From Stramonita haemastoma (taxonomy: Eukaryota; Mollusca; Gastropoda; Neogastropoda; Muricidae), in the NCBI GenBank assembly GCA_030674155.1, contig CM060342.1, forward strand, positions 19,796,772 through 19,860,771: 64,000 nucleotides of DNA, in the 5' to 3' direction. The notes below the pieces were generated by a model. The model saw only the letters and a list, made by a program, of their open reading frames with translations, made no database searches and was not told the origin of the DNA. Of the stretch, positions 33,735 to 43,438 are shown one piece after another. Within the stretch, counting starts at the first letter, position 1, and each line of letters starts with the position of its first letter. The translations under genes were made by a program, and so were the position numbers.

Positions 33735-33740
33735 CTCTCT
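33628..33740. repeat. Poly-C run and (CT)n microsatellite
   Basis: C run at about 33628-33664, then CT at 33703-33740 containing one imperfect unit (CTCGCT). The last 20 bases, CTCTCTCTCTCGCTCTCTCT (33721-33740), recur at 40436-40455 on the other side of the LINE as its target-site duplication. Confidence 0.9.
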
Positions 33741-34200
33741 CGGGGGGGCCAGCGCCTGTATGAAGCTGAGTGGACGTGCTTGAATGGTGCTCTTCATTAT
33801 TCATGAAATGTGACTGTGTTTACTCTTGTAATATGACAAACTTTTGCAACAGTGGCAGTTAAGGACTGGTGCACAGGAACATATCAACAGTTTATGCCAG
33901 AAGTCAGTAATTAGGCCAAAATTAACATTTTTACTAATTACAAAGGTTATATAGAAGAAATTTGCTGTGATGTCAACTCACATTTGATCCAAAGGGTTGG
34001 GGAAGCACGCTTGTTAAGTGCACGTGCAATGCAACGCTGGTTGGCCATAGGGGTACACTCACACTGCAAGCTGATGTCCTACGCAAGCCAAGCAGTTATC
34101 TCGTAGTGCATTAGTCCTTGACTGTTGTTCCCATGCTTCGTACTGGTGTACTGTAAAAGAAGTTCATAGCTGAAAAACAGGCGCTTGAAAAAGTGAAAAA

Positions 34201-36222
34201 ATGTCTCAGGGTGAAATGTTTTCTACACCAGCAAATATTATGCAAGTAATGGACTGGCGTTTTTCCCAGATTCAGCAGGGACTCTTTTTGCATTCAAATG
34301 GAATAAAGAGCAGCATCGAGGACAAGTTTAAAGCACTAGATGGAAGACTATCCCATTTCATTGAAGAGATTGTGTCACTGAAAGAGGGTGTGATGCAAAA
34401 CAGGGAGGACATTAATGACCTGCAGGAAGACAGGCAAGTGATGTACGACAGACTGGAAAAGCTAGAGAGGAAAATAGAATCAATGGAGCAAAGTGCTAAA
34501 GCAAACAATGTCAAGTTCATCAACATCAAAGAACATGATGGTGAAACTGAACACACAATTACTCAGTATATCGTTGACATTTTGAATGACCACGCACCCT
34601 ACTTGGACTGGCACCATAAGGACCTTGCGAGAGCTTATCGAGTTGGAAAGCCACGTTCTTGGAAGGACGAACCGCGACCCATCATTGTGCATTTCTGTCG
34701 ATGGTCTGACAAGATGGCGGTGATGGGGGACAGGGAACTCCGGGACAGTCTCCGGAGAAGCGGAATCAAGGTTTCCTCTGAACTCACTTCACATCAGAGG
34801 GAAACAATAGACTTTCACCGAGGCCAAGGGAAAATCGCTTATTTTCATCACGGCAAACTACACGTGAAAGACAAGCAACAATCCAGTCACTGGCAAAAAG
34901 ATCAATACCTGAGTCATCAACTTCCTTACCAACATGAAGAGAACTGGCCTCCAATTCAAGACAGAGGGAGGGACACATACCACAGAAGTGTCCACCTGTA
35001 TATCCAGGCAGGCACCAGACGGGAAGGCAGAGGGGTCCGCAAAAACTACAATCCTCTGCAGCTTGAAGAAGACCAGCAGCGTGACAACTACCAGTCACGA
35101 GTGTACACCAGATCCGGGCAGAGAAGTGTGGGACCTCCTCGTCAGCATGGGGCTCATCAGGATGTCCAGGAAGCAGCCAGAGGACAGCCTACCAACCGCT
35201 ACCGCAACGTCACCAGGCAGGTCAGTGAAGAAGAACAACAGAAGACTGTTCATCAGGACAGGAGAAGTGGCAGGCCTGTGCCGCTTGTCCCAGGACCACA
35301 GTCCTATAGTGGGGCGGTCAGTCAGGGAAGACATCCAGAGCCACAGAGAATGGTTTTTGTGAAAGGAAAACGCAAAAACACAGACTCTTCAGAACAAAAC
35401 CCAGTGTCATCTAGTCAAAGAATGACTTCTGCCAAACACACATGCAGTCTCCAGCAAAATAAAAGAAGAATTTTGAATGTTGAACATGGCAACAGTGACT
35501 GTGACAGAGACAAGATTGAAAATTGTTGTCCACTGAATGATGTTGGATATACTGACAGTGACTTTGCAGGTATAAACAGACGAAAGACTGATGACAAACT
35601 GGAAGTCACCGATGATGGTATGGTTGATGAAGCTGAGATTGAAGAGGAGGAGGACTTACTTGACAAAACTGAGAATGATGACTTAACTGACAAAGCTACT
35701 GACCATAAAATTGATGGAGAAGGAAACATGGACCATGAAATAACTGATAATAGCATTTTGACTGAAAACAATAAAACCTTGATGCCAAAATCAATAGTCA
35801 GTGAAATAGAAAATGTCATAACAGGTGGTGATAAAAGCACTGACAGCAAAGCAGAAAACACAGAGGGTCACATGCAAAGCAAAACTTACCCTAGCATTAA
35901 AAGTCCTGGCAGGAAAGATGATTCATGCATTGCAGGTCAACTGATGAATCCAATGAATGTTGACCCATCACAAAAACAGAGAGGCAGGCAGACCAGACAG
36001 TCTGTAAGCACAAAACAGGCTGTTCGGCCAAGGCGTGCTGCCTCTCAAGTGAGTCAGTCAAAGCAAAGCTGCCGTAAAGTGCCAGCAAGGTCTGGCAGCC
36101 AGAGCAGCATCACTGACTCTTTTGACAGATTACACTCTGGGGACAGAAATATCAACAAAGGCTCGACCCCAATGTCAACAGCTAAGTCGCAAACTGATGA
36201 GAGCCCATGCATATCAAAATAG
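34201..36222 (+). CDS. LINE ORF1 nucleic-acid-binding protein
   Basis: 673 codons from ATG at 34201 to TAG at 36220. Residues about 40-100 form a coiled coil (heptads around LQEDRQVMYDRLEKLERKI). Next come an RRM-like segment (NNVKFINIKE about 101-110, PRPIIVHFCRWSDK about 158-171) and a C-terminal-domain-like part ending about residue 225, the order seen in L1-type ORF1 trimer proteins that coat the element RNA. The rest is a Gln/Arg-rich tract (about 230-430), an acidic stretch (EIEEEEDLLDKTENDD about 480) and a basic tail. The frame after TAG stays open into ORF2. No CCHC zinc knuckle was seen. Confidence 0.88.
   Translation: MSQGEMFSTPANIMQVMDWRFSQIQQGLFLHSNGIKSSIEDKFKALDGRLSHFIEEIVSLKEGVMQNREDINDLQEDRQVMYDRLEKLERKIESMEQSAKANNVKFINIKEHDGETEHTITQYIVDILNDHAPYLDWHHKDLARAYRVGKPRSWKDEPRPIIVHFCRWSDKMAVMGDRELRDSLRRSGIKVSSELTSHQRETIDFHRGQGKIAYFHHGKLHVKDKQQSSHWQKDQYLSHQLPYQHEENWPPIQDRGRDTYHRSVHLYIQAGTRREGRGVRKNYNPLQLEEDQQRDNYQSRVYTRSGQRSVGPPRQHGAHQDVQEAARGQPTNRYRNVTRQVSEEEQQKTVHQDRRSGRPVPLVPGPQSYSGAVSQGRHPEPQRMVFVKGKRKNTDSSEQNPVSSSQRMTSAKHTCSLQQNKRRILNVEHGNSDCDRDKIENCCPLNDVGYTDSDFAGINRRKTDDKLEVTDDGMVDEAEIEEEEDLLDKTENDDLTDKATDHKIDGEGNMDHEITDNSILTENNKTLMPKSIVSEIENVITGGDKSTDSKAENTEGHMQSKTYPSIKSPGRKDDSCIAGQLMNPMNVDPSQKQRGRQTRQSVSTKQAVRPRRAASQVSQSKQSCRKVPARSGSQSSITDSFDRLHSGDRNINKGSTPMSTAKSQTDESPCISK
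36220..36222 (+). other. Single in-frame UAG between ORF1 and ORF2
   Basis: ORF1 (frame of 34201) and ORF2 (frame of 36403; difference 2202 = 3 x 734) share one frame. This TAG, followed by GGA TTC GGC CGG GCC, is the only stop between 34201 and 39720. A GC-rich GGCCGGGCC lies 7 bases downstream. Candidate readthrough signal; alternatively a mutation or a simple ORF boundary. Confidence 0.9.
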
Positions 36223-39200
36223 GGATTCGGCCGGGCCAGAGAAGCTCACAGTCAGTGGCAGAATATTTCTGCAGCTGCATCTAAAAGCAAAGGTGTAGGG
36301 GCAGGTTCTGATCAAGGTGTAAATACTTCTGGAATAAATTTTCTAAATTATAATGTTAATGGTCTTTTACCTAAAATTGACAACAGAGATTTTGTTAGTT
36401 TTTTGTTTAGGTATGATATAATCTGTCTAACAGAAACTTTTGTTACAGCAGATTTTGATTTCCCTATTTTTAGGGATTATATGATGTTCATTTCAGGGGC
36501 TAAAAAACTGTCACATCAAGGTAGATATTCAGGAGGGGTGATTCTTTTAGTCAAAAAATCCTTTGAGACTTTTGTGGAAAAGATTGAGATTGAATTTGAT
36601 AATACTATTGTTGTAAAGCTGCACAGAGATTTATTGGGTAGTAGCAAAGATATCATATTGGTATGTACATATGTTCCTCCTTGTGACTCTGTATTCTGGA
36701 AAACAAAACAAGGAGTATATGGCATGGAAGATCTTGAACAGTGTTTGCTTGAGCTTCAAAGTTTATATGATGATTTTAATCTAATGTTAACAGGAGATTT
36801 TAATGCCCGTACAGCTAGCAATAACTACAATTTGGGGGATGATTTTGATGATTTTGAAAACCTGTATTCTTTCTCCAATCTTCAGTTGCCTAGAAAATCA
36901 CATGATTCAGAAACAAATGTTTTTGGTAATCAGTTAATTGAGTTATGTAACATGTTTGATTGTGTTATTTTGAATGGGCTTTGCAACCCAGACTTTGATG
37001 GTAGTTATACATTCATAGCATCTTCAGGTTCAAGTACAGTAGATTATTTTATTGCCTCTTTAGAATTATTAGCATCTGTTCGAATACTTTCTCTGGTTGT
37101 TGATGGTTTGACAGAATCTGACCATCTTCCGGTTTGTATGAAGATAGAAACTGCTAACAAGATTTCAGATAAGTTACACAATCAGGCATCTAAAAGTAAA
37201 GTATCTTGCAACAAATTCATATGGAATGAGAATAAGAGAGATGACTTTCTTCAGGCATTAAGCACTGTTGACATACAGAATAAATTTGCAATGGCCACAG
37301 GCACAATAGAAAACAATATAGAAGAGGCTTTAGTAATATTTGTAGAAAGTTTGAAAGAGGCTAGCGCATGCATGTTGAAAAAGATGTCTCAGCATAAAAG
37401 TAAAAGGAGTGAATGGTTTGATGATGAATGTGAAGTTGCCAAGAAAGAAAGTAGGTCAAAACTGAACAATTTCAGAAAAACCAGAAGTGAAGGAGACAGA
37501 CTGATTTATGTTGAGAAAAGGAAAATATACAAACAATTGCTAAGAACAAAAAAACAAGATTACAGAAGAAGGAAAGCTGAATCCTTAGCAAATAGCATTT
37601 CAAATTCTTCTCATTTCTGGAAAGAAGTGAGAAGTATGGGTTGTAGTAACCGCACAGTAACCTATAACAATATTAGTACTGATGACTGGTATAATCATTT
37701 CAAAAGTGTTTTTCAGAACATTGATGATAACATGGAAGGTAACGATTTCAATATTGATTTGAAGGAAGGAACCGATCATATTTTGAATAAAGATATATCT
37801 GTAAATGAAGTAACACAAGCAATATCAAAACTTAAAATAGGAAAATCCAGTGGCATTGACAACATATCTGCTGAAATGTTAAAAAATGGAGGTAAAGCTG
37901 TAATGGAGTTTTTGGTAAAATTTTTCAACACTATTTTTACTTTAGGTGTATATCCCAAAGACTGGTCAAAAGCCATTATAATACCTATTTACAAGAAAGG
38001 AGATCCTAATAATACAGATAATTACAGGGGAGTGTCATTGTTAAGTATTATTTCAAAATGCTATACAACTATATTAAATGCAAGACTCTATAACTGGCTA
38101 GAAGACAATAATATGATTTCTGAGAGTCAAGCAGGTTTCCGTAAGGGCTACTCAACAGTAGATCAAATATTTAATTTGTATGCAATTGTTAAAAAATGTA
38201 TGAGTAAGAAACGCAGAAAATTGTATGTGGCATTTGTTGATTTTAAAAAAGCGTTTGATTCTGTACACCATGACAAACTTCTTGAATGCATGAGAAACCA
38301 AGGTGTGAATGGCAAGTTTTTGGCATCTTTGAAAGCAATGTATTTTTCTTTAGTCTCTTGCGTACGTGCAAATTGTGAACTTTCTGAATACTTTGAGTGT
38401 CCTATTGGTGTGAGACAAGGTTGTGTTTTAAGTCCTACTTTATTTTCTGTATTTATTAATCAGCTTGCTGATCACATGAATTTGAAAGGAAGACATGGTA
38501 TCCAAGTTTTGCCTGATATTATGGAATTGTTTATTTTGCTTTTTGCTGATGATGTGGCTTTACTATCTACTACAGTACATGGTTTACAAAACCAATTAAA
38601 TATACTCCAGAACTGTTGTAATGACATGAAATTAAATGTGAACACTGAAAAAACAAAAGTTATGGTATTCAGAAAAGGGGGGTATTTAGGACAACATGAG
38701 CAATGGTTTTTTGATGGTAAGAAATTAGATGTTGTGAATAGTTATTGTTATTTGGGATTCCACTTTACTACAATGATTAGTATGAAAAGAGGTACTGAAC
38801 GTTTGGCATCTAAGGGTAAGAAAGCAGTAGTCCAGTTAAATAAAGCTTTTCAAAAATGCAAGGAAATGACTGCGAAAACATATTTTAAGATTTTTGACAT
38901 TAAAGTTCAACCAATACTACTGTATGCATCCGAAATATGGGGTTTAACTAAATTAGATCATATAGAAAAAGTTCATTGTATGGCTTGCAAAAGATATTTA
39001 GGTGTTCCAGTCAGAACACCAAATTCTATGGTGTATGGTGATTTGGGAAGATTTCCTCTTCATGTTAATTCTTGCGTTTCAGTTTTAAGGTATTGGTTTA
39101 GATTGCTACAAATGAAGATTGAAAGACTGCCACATATAGCCTATCAGATGTTATTGGAATTGGACAAAGCAGGTAAAGATTGCTGGGTGTCGAAAATTAG

Positions 39201-39720
39201 GGAAATTTTATGTGAGACAGGATTTAGTTTTGTTTGGTTGCAGCAAGGTGTTGGTCAGATCAAAGTTTTTCTAAGACTATTTAAGCAGAGACTCGTTGAT
39301 TTATACATCCAAGAATGGTCTGGCACTATAAGAGACCGTGACAGATATGACAACTACAGATCATTTAAAATAATTTTTGAAAAAGAAAAATATGTGTCTG
39401 ACATGGATACCTACTGTTTTAGAGTTGCCATCTCACAAGCCAGGTTTAATGTTCTACCTATCAATGCAAATGTGCATCGATATAGCAATATTCCTCAGAA
39501 GAGATCCTGTCCATTTTGCAAGTCAGTACAGGAAGATGAACAGCATTTTTTCCTTGTGTGTCCTGCATATTCTGATCTCAGAAATAAGTTTCTTGGGGAT
39601 CTAGCTAGATCCCCAGTCTATGTGTTGTTACAAGTGTCCAATGAAAATCAAATGCATAGGGTCTCAAGGTACATTTTTCACTCAATGAACAAAAGGAAAA
39701 AAGAGTTGGTTGGAATCTAA
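36223..39720 (+). CDS. LINE ORF2: endonuclease and reverse transcriptase
   Basis: 1165 sense codons when read from just after the ORF1 stop. An EEP endonuclease comes first (NVNGL about 44-48, LTETF with E71, TGDFNAR about 190, ESDHLPV about 297-303). The reverse transcriptase follows (IIPIYKKGD, AGFRKGYSTVDQIF, VDFKKAFD with Asp about 673, GVRQGCVLSP, LLFADD about 772-777, YLGFHF). A C-terminal zinc motif C-x2-C-x8-H-x4-C lies about 1096-1113. All catalytic residues are present. No in-frame AUG exists before 36481 (residue 87), which is beyond the essential N and E of the endonuclease. Start by UAG readthrough, or at a non-AUG codon, is therefore likely. Confidence 0.92.
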   Translation, partial: GFGRAREAHSQWQNISAAASKSKGVGAGSDQGVNTSGINFLNYNVNGLLPKIDNRDFVSFLFRYDIICLTETFVTADFDFPIFRDYMMFISGAKKLSHQGRYSGGVILLVKKSFETFVEKIEIEFDNTIVVKLHRDLLGSSKDIILVCTYVPPCDSVFWKTKQGVYGMEDLEQCLLELQSLYDDFNLMLTGDFNARTASNNYNLGDDFDDFENLYSFSNLQLPRKSHDSETNVFGNQLIELCNMFDCVILNGLCNPDFDGSYTFIASSGSSTVDYFIASLELLASVRILSLVVDGLTESDHLPVCMKIETANKISDKLHNQASKSKVSCNKFIWNENKRDDFLQALSTVDIQNKFAMATGTIENNIEEALVIFVESLKEASACMLKKMSQHKSKRSEWFDDECEVAKKESRSKLNNFRKTRSEGDRLIYVEKRKIYKQLLRTKKQDYRRRKAESLANSISNSSHFWKEVRSMGCSNRTVTYNNISTDDWYNHFKSVFQNIDDNMEGNDFNIDLKEGTDHILNKDISVNEVTQAISKLKIGKSSGIDNISAEMLKNGGKAVMEFLVKFFNTIFTLGVYPKDWSKAIIIPIYKKGDPNNTDNYRGVSLLSIISKCYTTILNARLYNWLEDNNMISESQAGFRKGYSTVDQIFNLYAIVKKCMSKKRRKLYVAFVDFKKAFDSVHHDKLLECMRNQGVNGKFLASLKAMYFSLVSCVRANCELSEYFECPIGVRQGCVLSPTLFSVFINQLADHMNLKGRHGIQVLPDIMELFILLFADDVALLSTTVHGLQNQLNILQNCCNDMKLNVNTEKTKVMVFRKGGYLGQHEQWFFDGKKLDVVNSYCYLGFHFTTMISMKRGTERLASKGKKAVVQLNKAFQKCKEMTAKTYFKIFDIKVQPILLYASEIWGLTKLDHIEKVHCMACKRYLGVPVRTPNSMVYGDLGRFPLHVNSCVSVLRYWFRLLQMKIERLPHIAYQMLLELDKAGKDCWVSKIREILCETGFSFVWLQQGVGQIKVFLRLFKQRLVDLYIQEWSGTIRDRDRYDNYRSFKIIFEKEKYVSDMDTYCFRVAISQARFNVLPINANVHRYSNIPQKRSCPFCKSVQEDEQHFFLVCPAYSDLRNKFLGDLARSPVYVLLQVSNENQMHRVSRYIFHSMNKRKKELVGI

Positions 39721-39802
39721 TGTTGGGATTTATTTGTCTTGACAATTCATTTCAGGGTAAAGATGTCTCCATGGTGTTTAGCATTGATTTTGAAATGTTT
39801 AA

Positions 39803-39873
<71 letters not shown>

Positions 39874-39934
39874 CGTGCGTGTGTGTGTGTGCGTGTGCAT
39901 GCGCATGTGGGGGGTGGGGTGGGGTGGGGTGGGG

Positions 39935-39970
<36 letters not shown>

Positions 39971-40018
39971 TGTGTGTGTGTGTGTGGTGTGTGTGTGTGT
40001 GTTTGTGTTTGTGTGTGT
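39803..40018. repeat. (GT)n tract within the LINE 3'UTR
   Basis: GT with GCGT and GGGGT interruptions. It lies between the ORF2 stop and the GTTCAGT tail, so it is inside the element. Confidence 0.95.
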
Positions 40019-40404
40019 TAGAGACTTTCTGTATTGATAAGGCACATAATGCTGGAAAGTAGTGTATTAATGGTATTATGTCTATACTGCTGTAAATTTA
40101 AAAAGTGAATGTGATTTCACTCTATGAATGTTAACATGATGTATAAACAATGATGCTGAAGGTGGTTAAGATAATGGTGACCAATGTTTGGATTATAATC
40201 ACTGATAGTGATGATGCTCGTAGTTATGGCTCTGTTGAGGAGGACATAAACGACGAGGCCCTTAGTCGTATGTTATGTATTTATGTGTTTAAATGTTTGG
40301 TATTTCTAGACAATTGATTGAAGTGTTTTTTCTCGTCTGCTTATTACACTCCCCTTTGCCCTTTTCACTTGTATTGTGGCCCAAGGCCGAAGTACAATAA
40401 AAAT

Positions 40405-40435
40405 GTTCAGTGTTCAGTGTTCAGTGTTCAGTGTT
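40405..40435 (+). repeat. (GTTCAGT)4 LINE 3' tail
   Basis: Four heptamers after AGTACAATAAAAAT. Short tandem repeats at the 3' end are characteristic of CR1/L2-type elements and serve template recognition. It abuts the target duplication. Confidence 0.9.
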
Positions 40436-40536
40436 CTCTCTCTCTCGCTCTCTCTGACATCAACTATCGGCAGCCTCAGAGCCTGGCAGCCCTACATACA
40501 CGGGCACGCACACACACACACAGAGCGTGCGCGTGT

Positions 40537-40537
<1 letters not shown>

Positions 40538-40609
<72 letters not shown>

Positions 40610-40632
40610 TGCATATATATATATATATATGC
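40538..40632. repeat. (CA)n and (TA)n microsatellite
   Basis: CA tract to 40606, then ATATAT around 40615-40630. It corresponds to 5807-5876 on the left. Confidence 0.95.
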
Positions 40633-40826
40633 ATGCGTGCATGCCTGGCTTGCTCTTGTATGTTTGTGTGCGCGAACACACCCTTTGAGCCCATATAAAA
40701 GAATGCTCAGACAAAAACTGTATTGATCACAATTTTCTTGAAATAAAGCCAAACCCAAATCAAAAAGCATTAACAAATATTGCATGAAAAAAACAACCAC
40801 CAAATATTGCATGTGTGTGTGGACAG

Positions 40827-41039
40827 GTGTGGACAGGTGTGGAGTTGAGGCACCTGCAAAGAGAGATAGAGCTGCAGGTGTACCGCGTGTGCTGGGAATG
40901 GAACCACCAACTGCCGAGCTATGTGGCCCCGCCCCCACCCTCACTGCCCGTGTCGGTGCACGCCATCAAGAACACGCGTCGCCGCATGGAAGATCGTCAC
41001 GTCGTTCTGCCTGATCTCAACACGCTTTTCCAGCTGCAG
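40827..41039 (+). CDS. Phosphatase exon 1 (RRxMED), right
   Basis: 71 codons from acceptor GGACAG|GTGTGG to donor CTGCAG|GTAATG, phase 0 at both ends. It encodes a region ending SVHAIKNTRRRMEDRHVVLP. This matches the first conserved PP2C block, in which the Glu and Asp of MED contact metal and the RR segment binds phosphate. A second AG at 40836 would give a different phase, so 40827 is preferred. A proline run (APPPPSLP) precedes the catalytic part. The left copy lost 88 bp of this exon. Confidence 0.85.
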
Positions 41040-41475
41040 GTAATGTGGGTGTGTGTGTGTTTGCCCACCATTAACCCTCTTGCATTTGGATTCTCTGAGC
41101 ACAAATTGACCCTAGATTTTACATTCCATCACGAAATCAGGTCACACACACATCCTCGCTTGCCTTTTCCTCCTTCCAAGTACATACCAGCAGCTATAAT
41201 TACTTCCAGACTCTCACCCCAGGCTCTGTGCCTCTAGCCTGAAAGAGCTTCTACATGTGGTAGTGATCAGTGAAGGTCACTGTGTGATAGAAAACTACTG
41301 TGTGTAAATCCTGGCAGATTCAGAGGGGGGCAATTATTCAATCCTGGCAAATCCCGGTTGGGGACTAAGAGGATTAATTTAGGTAGCCAATTTCAACTTT
41401 GGAGATTATATCTAAACATGATGCTAGTGTGCATGGATACTTTTTTATACTTTTTTTTATATCGATTTTGTCATC

Positions 41476-41890
41476 TGTTCTTGGTGGCATGTAATGGCAT
41501 ACTCTTCTGAAAGGAAGAATGGGTTTTATTAACATGTGCTTAACCTCTTTACTGTCCTGATCATCTGATGACGAACTGCGTTCATCATAGAAACCGTTGC
41601 CAGCAATACTCAGTTGACGATCGCTGTTCATCATGATTCATTGCACTCTCTGTTTCATCCAGCATGTGCCTGAGCAAAATAAGATAGCAGCGAAAGGGTT
41701 GAGATGTTCTGCATACATTTGTACACAGGACCTGGGTTTACTGTCTCATCTGAAGGACTTTGAGGGGATTGGAGTCTGTACTGATGTTAACTCCTGAGGA
41801 CAAAAAATTCTTTGATCTGGTGTCTCGGTAGTGGCTTATACACACTCTGTTGGATCACAAGCCTAAACGCTCTGACCACTAGGCTATCCT
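41476..41890 (-). mobile_element. SINE, head type A, internally interrupted
   Basis: Counterpart of 6622-7066 with the same internal interruption (GACGAACTGCGTTCATCAT). The minus-strand head is TAGCCTAGTGGTCAGAGC. Confidence 0.75.
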
Positions 41891-42232
41891 GGGTTTAATT
41901 TTTACAATAATGAAACTGTGGCCATTTGAAGGGAAACTACTCAGGCTGTTGGATCAGCCATGTCACTTGACTAGAGTTCTTACCCTTTAACTGTTTACTG
42001 ATTAAACACAAATTTCTGAATAATTGTCATAAAATAAACTTATCAGTGATTTTTTTTTTATCAGTTAAGATGATGGCACAAAAGTTCTTTCATTTTTTCA
42101 CCAAATAGGGCAAATTTTAGCTCTAATACTGATTTGGAGGATTGAGGAAACTTGAGTGTGTGGGAAATTAATCGTATTGAATCTTTTTAGTGAATTAGTA
42201 GATGGGTACTTCATACTTGCACCATGTCACAT

Positions 42233-42333
42233 TGGGAACAGATGACGAAATTAACGAAACTACATAAACATGGGGACTGGATATAAAAAGCACATGAGTA
42301 GATAAAATAAAATAAATAAATAAATAAATGTTC
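42233..42333 (+). mobile_element. SINE 3' fragment
   Basis: GGGAACAGATGACGAAATTA, GGGGACTGGATATAAAAAGC, then AATAAATAAATAAATAAATG. Not seen at the equivalent left position. Confidence 0.75.
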
Positions 42334-42649
42334 AAATGTGTCCAAAGTTTTTGGTGTTTTGTTGTAGCATTCGCTGATTTAAAAACAAAAAACAAACAAA
42401 AAAAACAACAATTAACATTCATAGTCATTTTTACTGTTACAATTCTCCGAGCCCTTTCATATAGCCTGAATTAAAAAAAAAATTATAATTTAAGCATGGA
42501 AAAAAAACCCCATCAAGTTTCAGTAGATGTGTATATTATGTGTCAAGAGAGGTGGTATGCACATTATACATGTGTGTATTTAATGAAATTTCAGTACCAA
42601 CACTTTTTTTGGTACTACTGTTTTGTGTCTGTGTGAGCGTGTATATGTG

Positions 42650-42990
42650 TTTTATTTTTTATTCTTTTATTTTGAGGATAATGGAATAAGCCCTCACATG
42701 CTTTTTTACATCCAGTCTTCATGTGTATGCAGTTCAATTTTGTCATCCGTTCCCACCAGTACACAATGACCTACTCTTCCAAAAAGCGGAACAAGTTTTA
42801 ACATGTGCGCAAGATGTTCTACATATGTTCACACACAGGTTCTCAGTTTATAGTCTCTTCTGAAGGACTATTGGGGAATTAGATCGGCTCTGATGTTAAC
42901 TCCAGGGGAAAAATCCTCTTGAACAAGATTCGGTCAGGTCAGCAGATCATGAGCGCAATGTACATTACTCTAACCAGGCTACCCTGTGTG
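42650..42990 (-). mobile_element. Near-complete SINE, right unit only
   Basis: Read on the minus strand: degraded head (GGTAGCCTGGTTAGAGTAAT), the GGAGTTAACATCAGAGCCGA link, body, and tail ATTATCCTCAAAATAAAAGA. No equivalent at 7500-7650 on the left. Confidence 0.8.
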
Positions 42991-43123
42991 TCTGTCTCTG
43001 TGTAAGAGAGAGAGAGACAGAGAGATAGAATGGAGGGAGGAAGACGGGAAGGGAAGGGGAGCAAGGAAGAGAAAGTATTGTTACTGTGTATTTTTCCTGT
43101 TGCTGTGTCTTCATTGCTATGCA

Positions 43124-43288
43124 CACTGTGCTGACACAGGACAGCCCTAGTCAGTCGTACTACGCGGTGTTCGATGGCCACTGTGCTGACACAGGACAGC
43201 CCTAGTCAGTCGTACTACGCGGTGTTCGATGGCCACTGTGCTGACACAGGACAGCCCTAGTCAGTCGTACTACGCGGTGTTCGATGGC
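43124..43288 (+). repeat. 55-bp tandem triplication over a 3' splice site
   Basis: Starts at 43124, 43179 and 43234, each with ACACAG|GAC and the DSPSQSYYAVFDGH codons. The left unit has two copies. Only the last acceptor (43249/43250) reads into the rest of exon 2 in frame. Confidence 0.92.
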
Positions 43289-43438
43289 CATGCGGGCTCT
43301 GAGGCCGCCATGTTCTCCGCCAGCCAGCTGCACGTCAACCTTCTGCGTGACCCCAACTTGGCCTCCAACCCCCAACTGGCCTTCAAGCGAGCCTACAGCC
43401 TGACCGACCTGCAGTTTGCCAAGAAGGCGGAGGAACGG
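43250..43438 (+). CDS. Phosphatase exon 2 (FDGHAG), right
   Basis: 63 codons in phase 0, acceptor ACACAG and donor CGG|GTGAGG. It encodes DSPSQSYYAVFDGHAGSEAA and ends FAKKAEER. It carries the PP2C metal-binding Asp-Gly motif and the following helix. It is almost identical to the left exon 2, with identical length. Upstream lie two extra copies of its first 42 bases with their own acceptors. Confidence 0.86.

Larger units (their letters stand above)
33741..40435 (+). mobile_element. Full-length L2/CR1-like LINE
   Basis: A complete 6.7-kb non-LTR retrotransposon with a 5'UTR of about 460 bp, ORF1, ORF2, a 3'UTR with a GT tract, and a 3' end of four GTTCAGT repeats (40405-40435). It is flanked by a 20-bp target-site duplication (33721-33740 and 40436-40455). 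The left unit (5696-5740) shows the uninterrupted CT site. Intact ORFs and TSD imply a young insertion after the duplication. Clade is judged only from motif flavour (YRGVSLL, AFVDFKKAFD, repeated 3' tail); CR1, L2 or a neighbouring Jockey-group clade are all possible. Confidence 0.93.
41040..43123. other. Intron 1 (right copy)
   Basis: Matches 6215-7821 plus SINEs at 42233-42333 and 42650-42990 that the left lacks. No additional exon seen. Confidence 0.6.

Noticed and set aside
34272..39720. Minus-strand open frames opposite the full-length LINE
   Set aside because: Shadow readings (Ser/Leu-rich), no domain.
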